The notes beneath the pieces were generated by a model. It saw only the letters and a program-made list of their open reading frames with translations, had not been told where the DNA came from and made no database searches. The translations under genes and the position numbers were made by a program. A stretch of 64,000 bases of DNA from positions 42,919,400-42,983,399 of the forward strand of contig NC_134116.1 of NCBI RefSeq assembly GCF_040939455.1. The letters run 5' to 3'. This document shows, piece by piece, positions 38,550 to 50,030 of the stretch (position 1 is its first letter; each line of letters starts with the position of its first letter). Origin of the DNA: Microcebus murinus (taxonomy: Eukaryota > Chordata > Mammalia > Primates > Cheirogaleidae).

Positions 38550-38995
38550 GGGCTGGAAACTATTGTGCAAATATTTTGGAGTTTGATTTGGCAGAAAAAA
38601 TACAAAACATAATTTATATACCTCTGACTCAATAATTCCTCTTAAAAATAAAAAACATAGTCTTTGTAAATACATGCATGCAAAGATATTAATGCAGCAT
38701 CATTATTAATGTTAGAATTAGAAGTAATTCACTAATAAAGGAATGGTTAAAGAAATTAGTATATTTATATTATGAGATATTATTCAGTTACTAAAAATAA
38801 TAGGGTATTCTTTTTAATGCAGAATATTTATAATATTGTGTTGACTGTAAATAGCAAGTTTCAGAATCAGACATAAAATATTTCTATAAAAAGCAAGCAT
38901 TTTATATGTGTATATATACAACATGTAACATATTTATGTATAATGTATTACTATATACTATTCAAATACAAATATGTTTGAATGATTTCAAATAA
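38550..38995 (+). mobile_element. Ancient L1 (L1M-class), sense
   Basis: 'ctctgactcaataattcctc', 'gcaaagatattaatgcagca', 'aaaggaatggttaaagaaat', 'tatgagatattattcagtta' and 'aagtttcagaatcag' follow the end of ORF2 of old L1 elements. Decayed. Confidence 0.65.
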
Positions 38996-39004
38996 ATAAG
39001 GGGC

Positions 39005-39350
39005 ATTCAATATTTTTTTCTTTTATTTATTCATCTATTGTCAAATGCATGTTGAGTGCGTGCTCTGCTTAGCACAATGCTAAGCCCTGGAGATACAAAG
39101 GAAAATAGGACAAATTTTTCTAGATTTGAATGAAACTAAAGTATACATAAATGTTATTTTTCTAGAATAGAAGTTTGTATGTTGTACAAATACAGTGCAA
39201 GAGGCAAAATAGACATTTATCCACTAATAAGAGCAGGGAGAGGGAAAAGTCTAAAAGAAAGAGATGGAAAATAAGGGCAAACGTTTGAGTGAAAAAATAC
39301 TTCACAATGGTTACAGCAGTTAAAATGAGTTTGAAATTGTAGGACCATCA
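39005..39350 (-). mobile_element. L2 3' fragment, antisense (weak)
   Basis: 'gcatgttgagtgcgtgctct', 'cacaatgctaagccctgg', 'agatacaaaggaaaatag' match the reversed L2 3' end. Boundaries are approximate. Confidence 0.5.
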
Positions 39351-40094
39351 TTAAGTGGAAAATATTATGTGCCATTTACTCCAGAATCTTCAATTTAGTT
39401 CTAACATTATGTTTGCTTTATGAAATATTTGTAATTATTATATAAGAAAAGTTTAGAAAGTTGTTAAAATCCTGTAAGAATGGTTCTCAGTTTAAAAAAT
39501 AATGCTATGTGATTTTGAAAATTTATGATTAAATAAAATGTAGGTGCAAAGAATCATTAAAAGTGGTCTACTCATATTTCTGATATTACATTTAAATAAT
39601 GCTACTTATTCCATATTATTTAACACTTATAGATTTAATAGATAAAGCCATTCAAAATATGCAATTGATAAAATTAGAAGATAAAAGAAAAATAATCACA
39701 AATATCATATAAGAAGTCAGGTAAGTTGCTTATAACAGAGGGTTAGAAAAGCATATGTCAATTTCATAGTGAGGACCATAATTATAAATTGAATGAACAG
39801 ATTCACTGCAAACTCTAAAATTTTAAGGTACAAGATTTTGACTTTTCTCTCATAGAAAACAGTCTAAATATGAAGTGGCATTTTCCTTAATATAAAATAA
39901 GACTGCCACAGAACTTTTGGCATCCTAATGATTCTTGAAGTGGACACTACCAGCTAAAAAAAATCATCTATCAAAAGTAGAACAATTTTCTATTGGTATT
40001 AATTGGAGTATTGTTAAAGCCTAACTAATATAGTGATACTCAATGCAAGCAACAATGGTTTCCCCTAAATATAATGGATTTCTGGGAATGAAGT

Positions 40095-40184
40095 TACAAA
40101 CAAAGACTGTCCAGAAAGTATCCAGCCATGTAAATATAATGAGAACATATTACATGGCTGGATAGTTTCCGGACAGCCCTCTTA
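40095..40184. mobile_element. Palindromic MITE, mariner-like
   Basis: Arms at 40107-40133 and 40150-40176 are inverted copies over 27 bp with two mismatches, around a 16 bp loop. They begin CTGTCC(A/G)GAAA and contain ATCCAGCCATG. TTACA lies just outside on both sides (40094-40098 and 40182-40186), compatible with a TA target duplication, the mariner/Tc1 signature. Size and symmetry fit a miniature non-autonomous element. I do not recall the family name. Confidence 0.7.
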
Positions 40185-42165
40185 CAGTTGTTTACCAAGT
40201 GGCAATGTCCAGAGCTATCATATGGAGTCTTATTAGGAAATACTGGTGAACACATATGAGAAACGATATAAAAAATTTTGTGAATGTTGAATGTGGCTTA
40301 AGTTTTGTATTAAAATAAGACAAGAATCATTAAGATGTGTCTTTATATATTTTGATCACTTGAAATCCCAACCATCAATAATTTAATTGCAAATGCTCAC
40401 AGCTGTTTACAATTATTACTTAGTTATTTAATTATAGTAAGCTGCCATCCATTGAGGTATGTAATGTACCCAAATTTTTCATATCACTTATATAATCCCA
40501 ACAAATTAGTTATTATTGTCTTAATCTTGGAGAAGAAGAAATGGAGAAAAATCAAAGCCAAATAACAAACAAAAAATATAAATAAATATTTGTAAATAAT
40601 AACTGTAAGTTGTAAACTTCAAATAACAAATGAAGTTTACGCAGCAGTCCTGTTTTTTGAAACCAGCTGATTAGAGGCCAAGGACAGTGTTGGTTCTCTT
40701 TTTCTCCACTTTTTATTCTGTTCTGATTTATTTTTGACAGTAATCCGTGTAGGGCCATAAAGACATAGAACCATGCCCAGCACACAGGAAGTAATCAATA
40801 AATATTTTGTCTAAAATTAGTGATATGAATGTAATTTGAACAGTTACTGTCATTTACATATGCATAAATTCTGAACTATTTAATAAGATGATTCTCTCAA
40901 CTCTGATGATTACCTTGCAACAAGAAGTGGCTGATCTTTTTTTTTTGTTTTTTTACCATTACCAACCAAGAGAATGTTCAGAACATGCTTTCTTTTTTGA
41001 GATATCTCTTTTCAAGCATATTTTTCCTACTTTTCTAAAACTAGTTGACTATATAAATTGACTTTCAGTTAAATAAATATACTTGACAATTTAAATAGTT
41101 CAACCCCGTAGGTGAAAAACTGTAATTGTTTCTTTTTTATAGTATGTTTATTTTTGCTAACATAATGCATTTCTTAGAGAAAGACAATTTTGGTGTTTAC
41201 AAATGTGTCCTGCCTTTCATGATTGAAATAAGCTGCAGCCAAGTGGGTTCTATTAGTCAATACTTATTGATCACATTCAGCATTAGATATTCATGTATAG
41301 TGGTCATAAATTATAGCAATAAAGTTTAGTTTTTATAATAATAAATTGCAACTTTAATTAGAAGCTCTTTCATGTGATGTTTTTTATTTGTAGGGATCAC
41401 TTTATTGTTATTTAGAACCCTTACATACAATCGATATTCTATTAAGGCCCGAAGCTAATATGTATGAATCAAAAATTCAAAAGCTGTCCTCAATGAAAAA
41501 ATCATTATCATTATTATCTTGTTGTTTAATATTTATTGTGGAGCACATTTCTTCAATAAGTTTTGACATTATTTATCTTGGTTATAAAGGTCTCAATAAA
41601 ATACCCATAACAAAAATAAGAAAATTTCCTATTTAAATTTAAAAGGTCATTATTTTCAAACTTCAGGTTCTCTCTATTCAGACTTAGCTAAAATTTTATG
41701 TGAGCAAAGGGTGCCAGAAAACTTAAGCTAACTAGCTTCAAAAGTTTCTAAAGTATGACATAAATTCTGCTATATATGTTTGCCTTTTACTTTGGTGTTG
41801 TTCCTAATCAATCAATAATCAAACCAATTAACAACAGGTATTGTCCTCCATTCCTTCATGCTAGTGCCTACATTTTGGTTTTACTGTTTAGAATAATATG
41901 TAGTAAAGACTTTCACGTATTCACAAACCTCATGCTCTCTGACATAGTCCCACACATACAAAAACAATTAGAAATTCTTCACTATTTTAATTATAAATGT
42001 CATTAAAAGAGATAATTATTCAAACAAATATGACTTAAGGGTAAATTTTGAGGTGGTCCCATGTTATCCTATAAAAGGTGTATAAAATATGAGACCCAGC
42101 CTTGAATTAAGTTGGAAAAGAATTATATGTATATACCTAACCTCCCTTTTATTAGAGTATTTACT
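40185..42165. other. Intergenic, no recognised feature
   Basis: AT-rich; short open frames (40552-40785, 41126-41329 and 41776-42006) show no domain or conservation signal I can judge. Confidence 0.35.
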
Positions 42166-42675
42166 TTAGAAAACTTGTATTTGCAAACACTTCTCTTGCC
42201 CCTTTGAAGTGTATATAAATCTCTCAGCCTTTTGTCAGTTTGACAATTCAAGAGTGCCTTTCTCACGGCTTAGGTGCAGTCCTTTTGAAATAAAATCAAG
42301 TTAGTGCCCCTCTCTCCTAGTTTCTGCAGGATAGGAACCTAACCTTAATGGGTGCTAACTGGGAAACATAGACAGTCGAATCAGGAGGAAAAGCACTGGC
42401 AACCTCAGGACTAACTCAATGTGCTCAATACAATCCATCCACGGACTTCCCCTACTTTATGTTCTATCCTTTAGTACTTTCCATTATTCACCCCAGTGCT
42501 TAAACATCTCCCATTCACCTTTAGTTTCAACTCAGTTGAGTTAAACTTATCTCCCTTATTGCAATAGTCCTGAATAAAGTTTCTTGCCTGTTTAACTTTG
42601 TTCATCACAATTTGTCTTTAACAGGGAGTTCATCAAAAGCTGCAACCTGAAATTTCTACCTCATCAGATTGACCA
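42166..42675 (+). mobile_element. Possible ERV LTR remnant
   Basis: 'gtgtatataaatctctcagcc', 'tgcaatagtcctgaataaag' and 'tttcttgcctgtttaac' look like the TATA and poly(A) signal parts of an old retroviral LTR. The family is not identified. Confidence 0.35.
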
Positions 42676-45600
42676 GAACTTTGTTGCTAGAACAAGGGGA
42701 AATATACTCTTTCTTCTAAGCAGAAAAAGTCTAAAAGTCTATTATTATGCAAGAAAAAGATACTTGACATTTTGAGGCAAATAAAAGTATTCCATGAAAT
42801 AATTTTCTTAGTAGCTTTCTGTATGTCAAAATATTAATAAATAATTTCCCTTGAATCTTGACATACTTTTCTCAGACTTTTAAATGTGTCATACTAGTGT
42901 CAAATTTCCTTGCATGTCATGTCTTCCTTTTCTTCTTTTTCACTGACTTATTTTTCAAAATCTGGCTTCATTCATTAAAAACAAAACAAAACAGAAAAAT
43001 CTAGGTTCCTACTACCTGTCAGGACCTTGTTCACTCAAGTAAAATTCCTTGCAAGAATGGCTCAAGAAAATAGTTAAAGTCTTGTCTGATTATCCCCATT
43101 CAGTTAAAACTTTGCTATATTAATTTATTTTTTTATTATTTCTATAATAAATCTATAGTAAGCACAATGTTGTCAGTCACTATGGTATTGTTTAGAGTTA
43201 CAGATAAGTTTTACATAGAACCTCACAGCCAGTCAAAAATATAGGCTTGCAAAGCAGTATAATAAACAGCTGTAGATACCATAAAAAAGTACATATGGTA
43301 TATGCATATGGTACAGTACAAAGTATATACTCAATACTTAATGGATATATTAATAATGATGAAAATGGGCACACTAAGGAATTGGAAGAGAATTGATAAG
43401 AGCTATGAAAATGAAACTTGAAATGACCACCTATCTAAACTAGAAAATGCAAAGAAAGCATGGGAAAATGGACACTCTATTAAAGCAAAACTATATCTAC
43501 CCTCAAGTTTTATCAAATAAAGTGTGGTTAAAGCCTAGCAGGCCCCTAGGATTGGTATACTTCTATAGCAAAGCTCAGTAAATGGAAAACATTTACTTTC
43601 ATTCCTCTGTGCTGGCATGGGGGTGGGGTGGAAGGGGGCCTTAGGCTGATGAGGAGAGAAAGTTGCTTCTGTAGCTATACTTCCTACTGCCTCCTCCAGT
43701 CTATCACTTAAAAATATGTAAAGAAAGAGATCTTCAGTTTGATAATGTTTAAAAAAATTCATTCCTTTGTACACTAATGAGATTGGACATTGTATTTGCA
43801 TTGTGTTGAATCATTTATATTGCTTCATTTTCAAATTATCTTTCTTCCCCAGTAGCAGGAACAAAAGCCTATAAATGACTCATATGTTCAAATTGCATCA
43901 TGTGCTCATGTCTGATCAATTACTGTGGTCAAAAGGACAAAATGTAAGGGTTTTCTTAAGTTCAGGCTGGATATTCACCCCCCACTCAATCTAGAGATGG
44001 GTTATTTTATTCAATTCATTTAATATTTACTCAAAGAAATTCAGGAAACCCTTACCAAAACAAGGCAAAATGGACTGTCAGAAACAAGTTTTCCTTTGCA
44101 ACTATATTTTAGTAGATTTGTTTTTCAATTAACATTCATTGTCAATAATTATATTGAAATAGATTTTACTAGAAGTTTATCTTTCAAAAAGTTAAGTAAT
44201 TGCTTATCATTATTAAATATTTATTTCATTTGAAACTGATTTTTAATGTTAGTTGCTTTAGTATTCCTTTTTTGGCACTTTTGGATCACACTCTTGCTTT
44301 GCTACTAAAATATTCTTTTAGGTTGTTAAACTTTTAATAGTGTTTTAGTGCACGGTAAGCAAAATTTCTCTGTGTTACCTCTCTCCATTTCAATACAGAA
44401 ATATAAATTCTTTTTAAAATAACTTTGAATGGTTATATGCACTATATTATCTTTTTGAGAGAAAAAGCAATGTCCACTGGTTTACTAATGTTGGCCTAAT
44501 CTTGAATGTAAAGTTTTGTTTGCTGAATGTTAATTTCGCTTGGAAAAACAAATATGAAAATAATTTTGACAGTGATTATCTTTGAATGGTGGAATTTTGT
44601 ATTATAATTATTTAATGATAGGTATGATAATTATGTCCTCTATTAAATATGTATTAATTTTCTATATTTATTGGTGAAAATTGTGTTATGGTTGTTTAGC
44701 AATAACTTTGGATCAGATAAACTCACTAAATATTATAGTGTTGAATGAGCCTAGACTTAATAAAATAATCAAGAATATGCCCATGTTATAGTAGAAAATA
44801 GTCATAGTAAAAAATCTGCTAATTGATCAGGGCCTAAAAAAAATTAGATTACAAAATGGGAACATTTCAGCCTTATATGACTGCCTATCTGAAGAGTTTT
44901 TATACCTAATATATCTGTAGAGTTTTATAATTTTATTTTTTACCCTATAGTTAATAACATGTCCTACAATGTTGACTTACATATTATGGCTTCTAAAACA
45001 GATTTCAATCTTGGTGTTACCTTTTTCTTGCTAGCCTTAAAACTTACGATTTCTTATCCTACACTCTTCTCATTGCCAACTCTATCTCACCCAACAACTT
45101 TTAAATATTCTCTTGCTCTTTCTCTATACAAATTTTCTTTTAGCTTCTATTTTATATTAATAATGCAGTTATAATTCAGACAATATCATCAAATTAATTA
45201 TCTTTATGTGGCAATCTCCTTTTTCTTTCAAAATTATGTACTACAAGCCAGATAGGGAAAGAAGCAATGCCAGGAAAGATATGATAGAGAAGAAATTGGT
45301 AGATTTCTAAAATAGATCATCATAGTGTCCAAATATCAATTAGCTTGGACTAAGACACGAGGGAGGTAAATGTAGAGAGATTACCATCAAAGCCTAGTAT
45401 TTGAATTATAAATATTTAGAGGTGCATTTCTGGGCAATATCGAGGTCTTGCATATTCTTAAATTAGTGATTGGCAAAATAGAAATGTAAATAAAGAACTT
45501 CTAGTTGTTGTAGAGATCAAACTTTCAAAGCATGGGTGTGATATGATTGCTTATGTTAATATTGAAGTAATTAATGTAAAATAATAGAGTTTAAAGTTGA

Positions 45601-47160
45601 TAAATAATTGTTTATCTAATTTAATTAGTGCTTGTGAGAAGAGAGATGGCACATTCTTTTGAGGAGGTTGTTAAACTAAAATTATCTTAGATAAGGGACA
45701 AGGTATGATTAGCTGGCAATAAGATTTCAGGAGATATTGGTGAAAATCTTAAAAGGAGATAGAGGTCTAAAAAAGACTGGAAATTTGTCAATTTATCAAC
45801 TCCTCTTAGCAGTCTACAGTCTTTGTCAGCATTCTAAAAATAATGCTTTTAGATTGTCTTCATGATGCCAAAATGTAGGCCATGAGATTGTTACTGTTGG
45901 CCAGATCCTCCCCCCGCCCCCCAACCAAAAAAAAAAAAAAAAGTCCTAGCCCAGATAGTAGCATGAAAGGATTTTCTGGTTCCATTGTCTTTGGATAGAA
46001 AAAAAAAGTGGCCTGCTTTATTTGGAAGCCTGATTATTCACAGGCTGAATTACAGTCTTCCTAAGCAGGCAAAGATATTCAATGCTTCCTCACAATAGTT
46101 CACTTGAATAGACAGCTAATACAGAATAAGTTTTTATTTATCTTTATTCATTTTAATGAATGAGAATGAAAAACACCAATGTGCTCACCTCAGAAACGCA
46201 AAACCACACATCTTATACATGCCATTACCGAGAAAGAAAAGGCACTCACATTTTCCATCCACTATATTCTTGCAGTGCAAGAAATGCTTACAAATGCCAC
46301 CTTAATTAATTAGATTATAAATTATTAGTGCCAAAAATAGGTCACATATTCATTTATAATAACATACAAATGTTATTCAAAATTCTACTATGTTGGATGA
46401 TGAATACAATCATTATTATAAAATAAGATTTAGCATTGGATTTGTAATGTTGTATACCTTGCATGAGACTGTAAGACTCCTGTTTAAATAACATTCTTGA
46501 GAGTTAATCTAATAGATATATGTGATCAAAAATACTCCGATCAGTGACTTATTCTGGAGTTTTATCACAATTGGCAAATTCTTAGGCTTCTATTTACTCA
46601 TTTTTTAGCAGTAGTTTATTTGAAACCTTTCTTATTATCTATATATTTCTTATTAAGCATTAGAAGCTAATTATCTTACCTTTCACTGTCTCACTCATTT
46701 ACTGCTATTGACTAGTTTTGCTTGTTTGTTTGTTTTCCTAGCCTGTTCTAAAATTTATTTTAATGCACTAAAAATGTATGTAAAATAGCTGAAAGAATAG
46801 AAATAAACAATGATTTATATAAGTGAGACTTTAGAGAGTATTTGAAATTGCTTAATGTCAAGAATGGAATAGGCTCTAGAGGAGAAGAGAATGTATAAAA
46901 TGTGAAGATGGAAATGAGAAGCTATTATTTAGCAAAAATAATCTAATGACAACATATTAAAATAATAAAGAGGAATGATAGTATTAATGCTTAATGAGAT
47001 CTGAATGCTGATTAGAAGTTCTGAGATTTGACTCAGATGTTTATAGGCTACCCTGTTAAATTCCCAAACAAAAATGAACTGAGTGGTTTTATTCAATGAA
47101 CAAATACATCTATTTATTCAATGAACAAATGCATTTGACTGCCCAATAGCGCATAATTTT
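42676..47160. other. 4.5 kb intergenic stretch, no gene seen
   Basis: AT-rich DNA. A C-run followed by an A-run lies at 45909-45942. A two-copy 21 bp direct repeat is at 47089-47134. Open frames such as 43535-43801 (-) and 44959-45174 (+) have no recognisable protein features. Confidence 0.4.
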
Positions 47161-47559
47161 TTAATAATCTTTTCTCTCTTTCTTTTTTATTTTTTCCTTC
47201 TTTTTTTTTTAAAGAAGAGACCAATCCAAGAGAAGTATAAGCTATAATTTCTCTTATTATTTAAAACTTGGTCACTCCTAACAGTCACTTAATAATTTGT
47301 GTCCTTGGACAAATTTCTACACATTGAAATGGAGAAAATTACCCAATTCATTGAGGGAAATGAACAAGGTAATGTATACTTGTTATTTAACATTGCTTTT
47401 CCTATTAGCCTTCTAGTACTTGGGGCTGAGGACCTCTCTGACATATTAATGAGCACCACCTCACATGTAGCCAAGTCACTTTTGATGACACTTTCTCTTA
47501 CATCTTACATTGCAATACCCAGGATATATTTTCTATCTACAATTATTCTCTAGGTAATC

Positions 47560-48245
47560 ACATCCAGTTTTATGTCTTTAAATACTATCTATATGTTTTA
47601 AAACATCCACGTTGATATTTCCAGCTTATATTTCTTTTTCTTTAGTCTCCTACACTCACAGTTCTTTTTCCACAATGTCTCTAATTGAATATCTCACCAG
47701 AGTCTTCACAGAGCCACAACTGAACTCCTGAACCTCTTCTAGTCCAGCCTCAGTCTTCCTTACCTCAGCTGATGGCAGCCCATCACTCTAGTTGCTCAGG
47801 CCAAAACCACTTAGTAGTATCCTAAGTAGTAGTAGTATCCTCTTCCTGTCTCCCTCTGCCCTCATTCAATTCATGTGGAAATCCTATTGGAACTTCCTCC
47901 AAAATATATCTAGAAGTCACCTATTAATGCATTTTACCATTCTTATGCACTTTGGTCCAAGCCATCATTTCTATTGTTAATTGTAGTAATAGCCTCTATT
48001 TAGAAGTGGGGCTTCCACATTTGTCCTCCTACAATGTATTTTCTAAAAAGTTACAAAAATTATTCTCTCAAAATACAACTCATCTCATTTCACTAATCTG
48101 TTAAAGCTCAAAGTGAAAGCCAATTACCATTATTTCTCTGACCTCATCCCTTGCTACAGTCTATTGGGTTGCTGTACTCACAAAATACCTTACCCACTCT
48201 ATTTTATTTGTCATAGAATTTAGAAGATTCCAAAATACTTGATGA
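47560..48245 (+). mobile_element. L2 ORF2 C-terminal relic, sense
   Basis: The order 'gttgctcaggccaaaacc', 'gtggaaatcctattggaac', 'ttcctccaaaatatatctag', 'tttggtccaagccatcattt', 'gtaatagcctctatttag' and 'ctctgacctcatcccttgct' matches the end of L2 ORF2. In the frame at 47792-47980 the peptide KSYWNFLQNISRS is still readable, comparable to the conserved QNISRI segment of L2/CR1 reverse transcriptases. Stops and frameshifts break it elsewhere. Confidence 0.75.
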
Positions 48246-48332
48246 TATATATAATTAATATTTTTATTATATATTATATTTTTCCTACAGCTAAAGAAGA
48301 GAAGGAAAATTCCACGAGGAAAGAATCTTTGT

Positions 48333-48627
48333 GTTTTGCTTCAGCATATTACGGGGGTACAAATGTTGAGGTTACTTGCCCTGCCTGAGTCAGAGCTTCA
48401 AGCATGTCCATCACCCAGATGGTGTGTACCACACACATTAGGTGTGAATATACCCATCCCCTTTTTCCCTCCCCGACCTGCCCGACACCAGGTTAATGTG
48501 CATGTAAGTGTTGATCAGTTAATACCAGTGTGATGGTGAGTACATTTGGTGCTTGTTTTCCATTTGTGGCTTAATAAAATGTGGTATATGTATACCATGG
48601 AGTATTGCTTAGCCACAAAAAACAGTG
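48333..48627 (-). mobile_element. Lemur-type L1 3' end, antisense, with 5' inversion
   Basis: 48333 to about 48570 is reversed L1 3' UTR ('cagcatattacgggggtac', 'tccatcacccagatggtgtg', 'gatcagttaataccagtgtg'). At about 48571 it switches to sense L1 ('ataaaatgtggtatatgtat', 'accatggagtattgcttagc'), ending near 48627. On the minus strand this is a 5'-inverted L1. Compared with the copy at 681-1124, about 80-90 bases of L1 appear to be missing at the junction. No clean TSD was found. Confidence 0.75.
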
Positions 48628-48639
48628 TTTGTTTTCTTT

Positions 48640-49320
48640 TAATGATATATCCTAGGTTCTTAGAATTGTGGCTGGCACATAGTAGGAGTGCAATCAGTAT
48701 TTTTCAAATGAGTAATTTCTACTCAATGTCCCAGCTGCCTGTGGCAGGTTTTCTTATAAAACTTCTCCTCTGTGGTTCTGTTACACAAAGTTATCTGTGC
48801 TTTATTTTCTGATTCTCTATTCACTCCTCTACCTTCACCTCATATCCCCATCTGCCTTTCATTTCTAACCTCTCTTCCATTTTATCTCTCTGCACTATGT
48901 TCTTATATAACATCAACAATTACATGGTTTGAGTGCCAGATAATATGGTGACAACACATATTTATACAGGCATCTTTTTTAATGCCTCCAGACACATGTA
49001 TCCAGCTCTGGTCTGCTCCAGACACATGTATCCAGCTATCTATTTGACATATTGATTTGGTTAGCTCACCATCATTTCCACTGTAACAGAATGTCCCAAA
49101 TACCTTATTCCTACTAAAGAGCTATTCATACTGACCTAGAAGCATCATTTGCAAATTAAATTTAGAAATTTAGGATTTTATTGAATATGTCCATTTCAGT
49201 TTTCTTAAATTTTAACTATGCATTTATGTGTTTTTAATTTATTAATGATTTTTCTTCCACTACACTAAACTCTGTGAGAGCAGGAAAATGTTATTTCTAT
49301 CACCACTTTAAATGCAATTG
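48640..49320 (+). mobile_element. L2 fragments, sense
   Basis: 'gtggctggcacatagtagg' (48668 region) is the L2/MIR 3' end. 'ctccagacacatgtatccag' to 'tatttgacatattgatttgg' (about 48985-49060) is L2 ORF2 tail, and 'actctgtgagagcaggaaa' (49270 region) is L2 3' sequence. Together with 47560-48245 these suggest more than one sense L2, one of them broken by the L1 insertion. A 22 bp duplication is at 48986-49037. Confidence 0.6.
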
Positions 49321-49954
49321 TCCATATGTGTGTGTACATATATAAAATACACATATTTTATGCAAAAATATAAAAGCAATTCTTTTTGTATATATTATTG
49401 GATAATACTAGTTTATTCATAATAGATATTTATATTTATTTATCAATATATAATATTCATCAATCTATATAAATATAAATATATAAAAATATATGCAGAC
49501 ATATCTATAGATTTTTATGTAATTAGTGTTTGAGAGTATTATGAATTAACTATTATTATTTGATGATCACTAAACTTATACTATAAAACATGATGATTGA
49601 TTCCTCTAGAGAGATTATTATGTAACTGAACAAAAATTAATGCATAACAATAATTATTTTTAACATGTCATAATACTTTGGTGGTTATGAGAAACTCTAG
49701 GGAAATTAAAAGCTTTTTCATTTCACAGATAATTTAAAGCTCATGGAAGTTAGAAAAATTAACAATGGGTACACATAAGCAGTGACAGAATGTAATCTAG
49801 AACTTAATTATTCTTACTATTTTTTCATTATAACTTGATTTTGTAACTTGATTCAGTCACATTTTTTAAGAGTATGTTTCTTTCTTGTCTCGTAGTTTTA
49901 TTTTATTTGTCCAGTTAGCCTACTATTAGACACAAAGGCACAGACTTTGGAGAT

Positions 49955-50030
49955 TTGGTCTAGTACAGTCTAGCACAGTGGCAAGCTCATATTAGCATTC
50001 AATAAATGTTCATTGAATGTCTGTGAAAAT
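49955..50030 (+). mobile_element. L2 3' terminus, sense
   Basis: 'gtctagcacagtggcaagctc' followed by 'attcaataaatgttcattga' is the typical L2 3' end. Confidence 0.6.
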
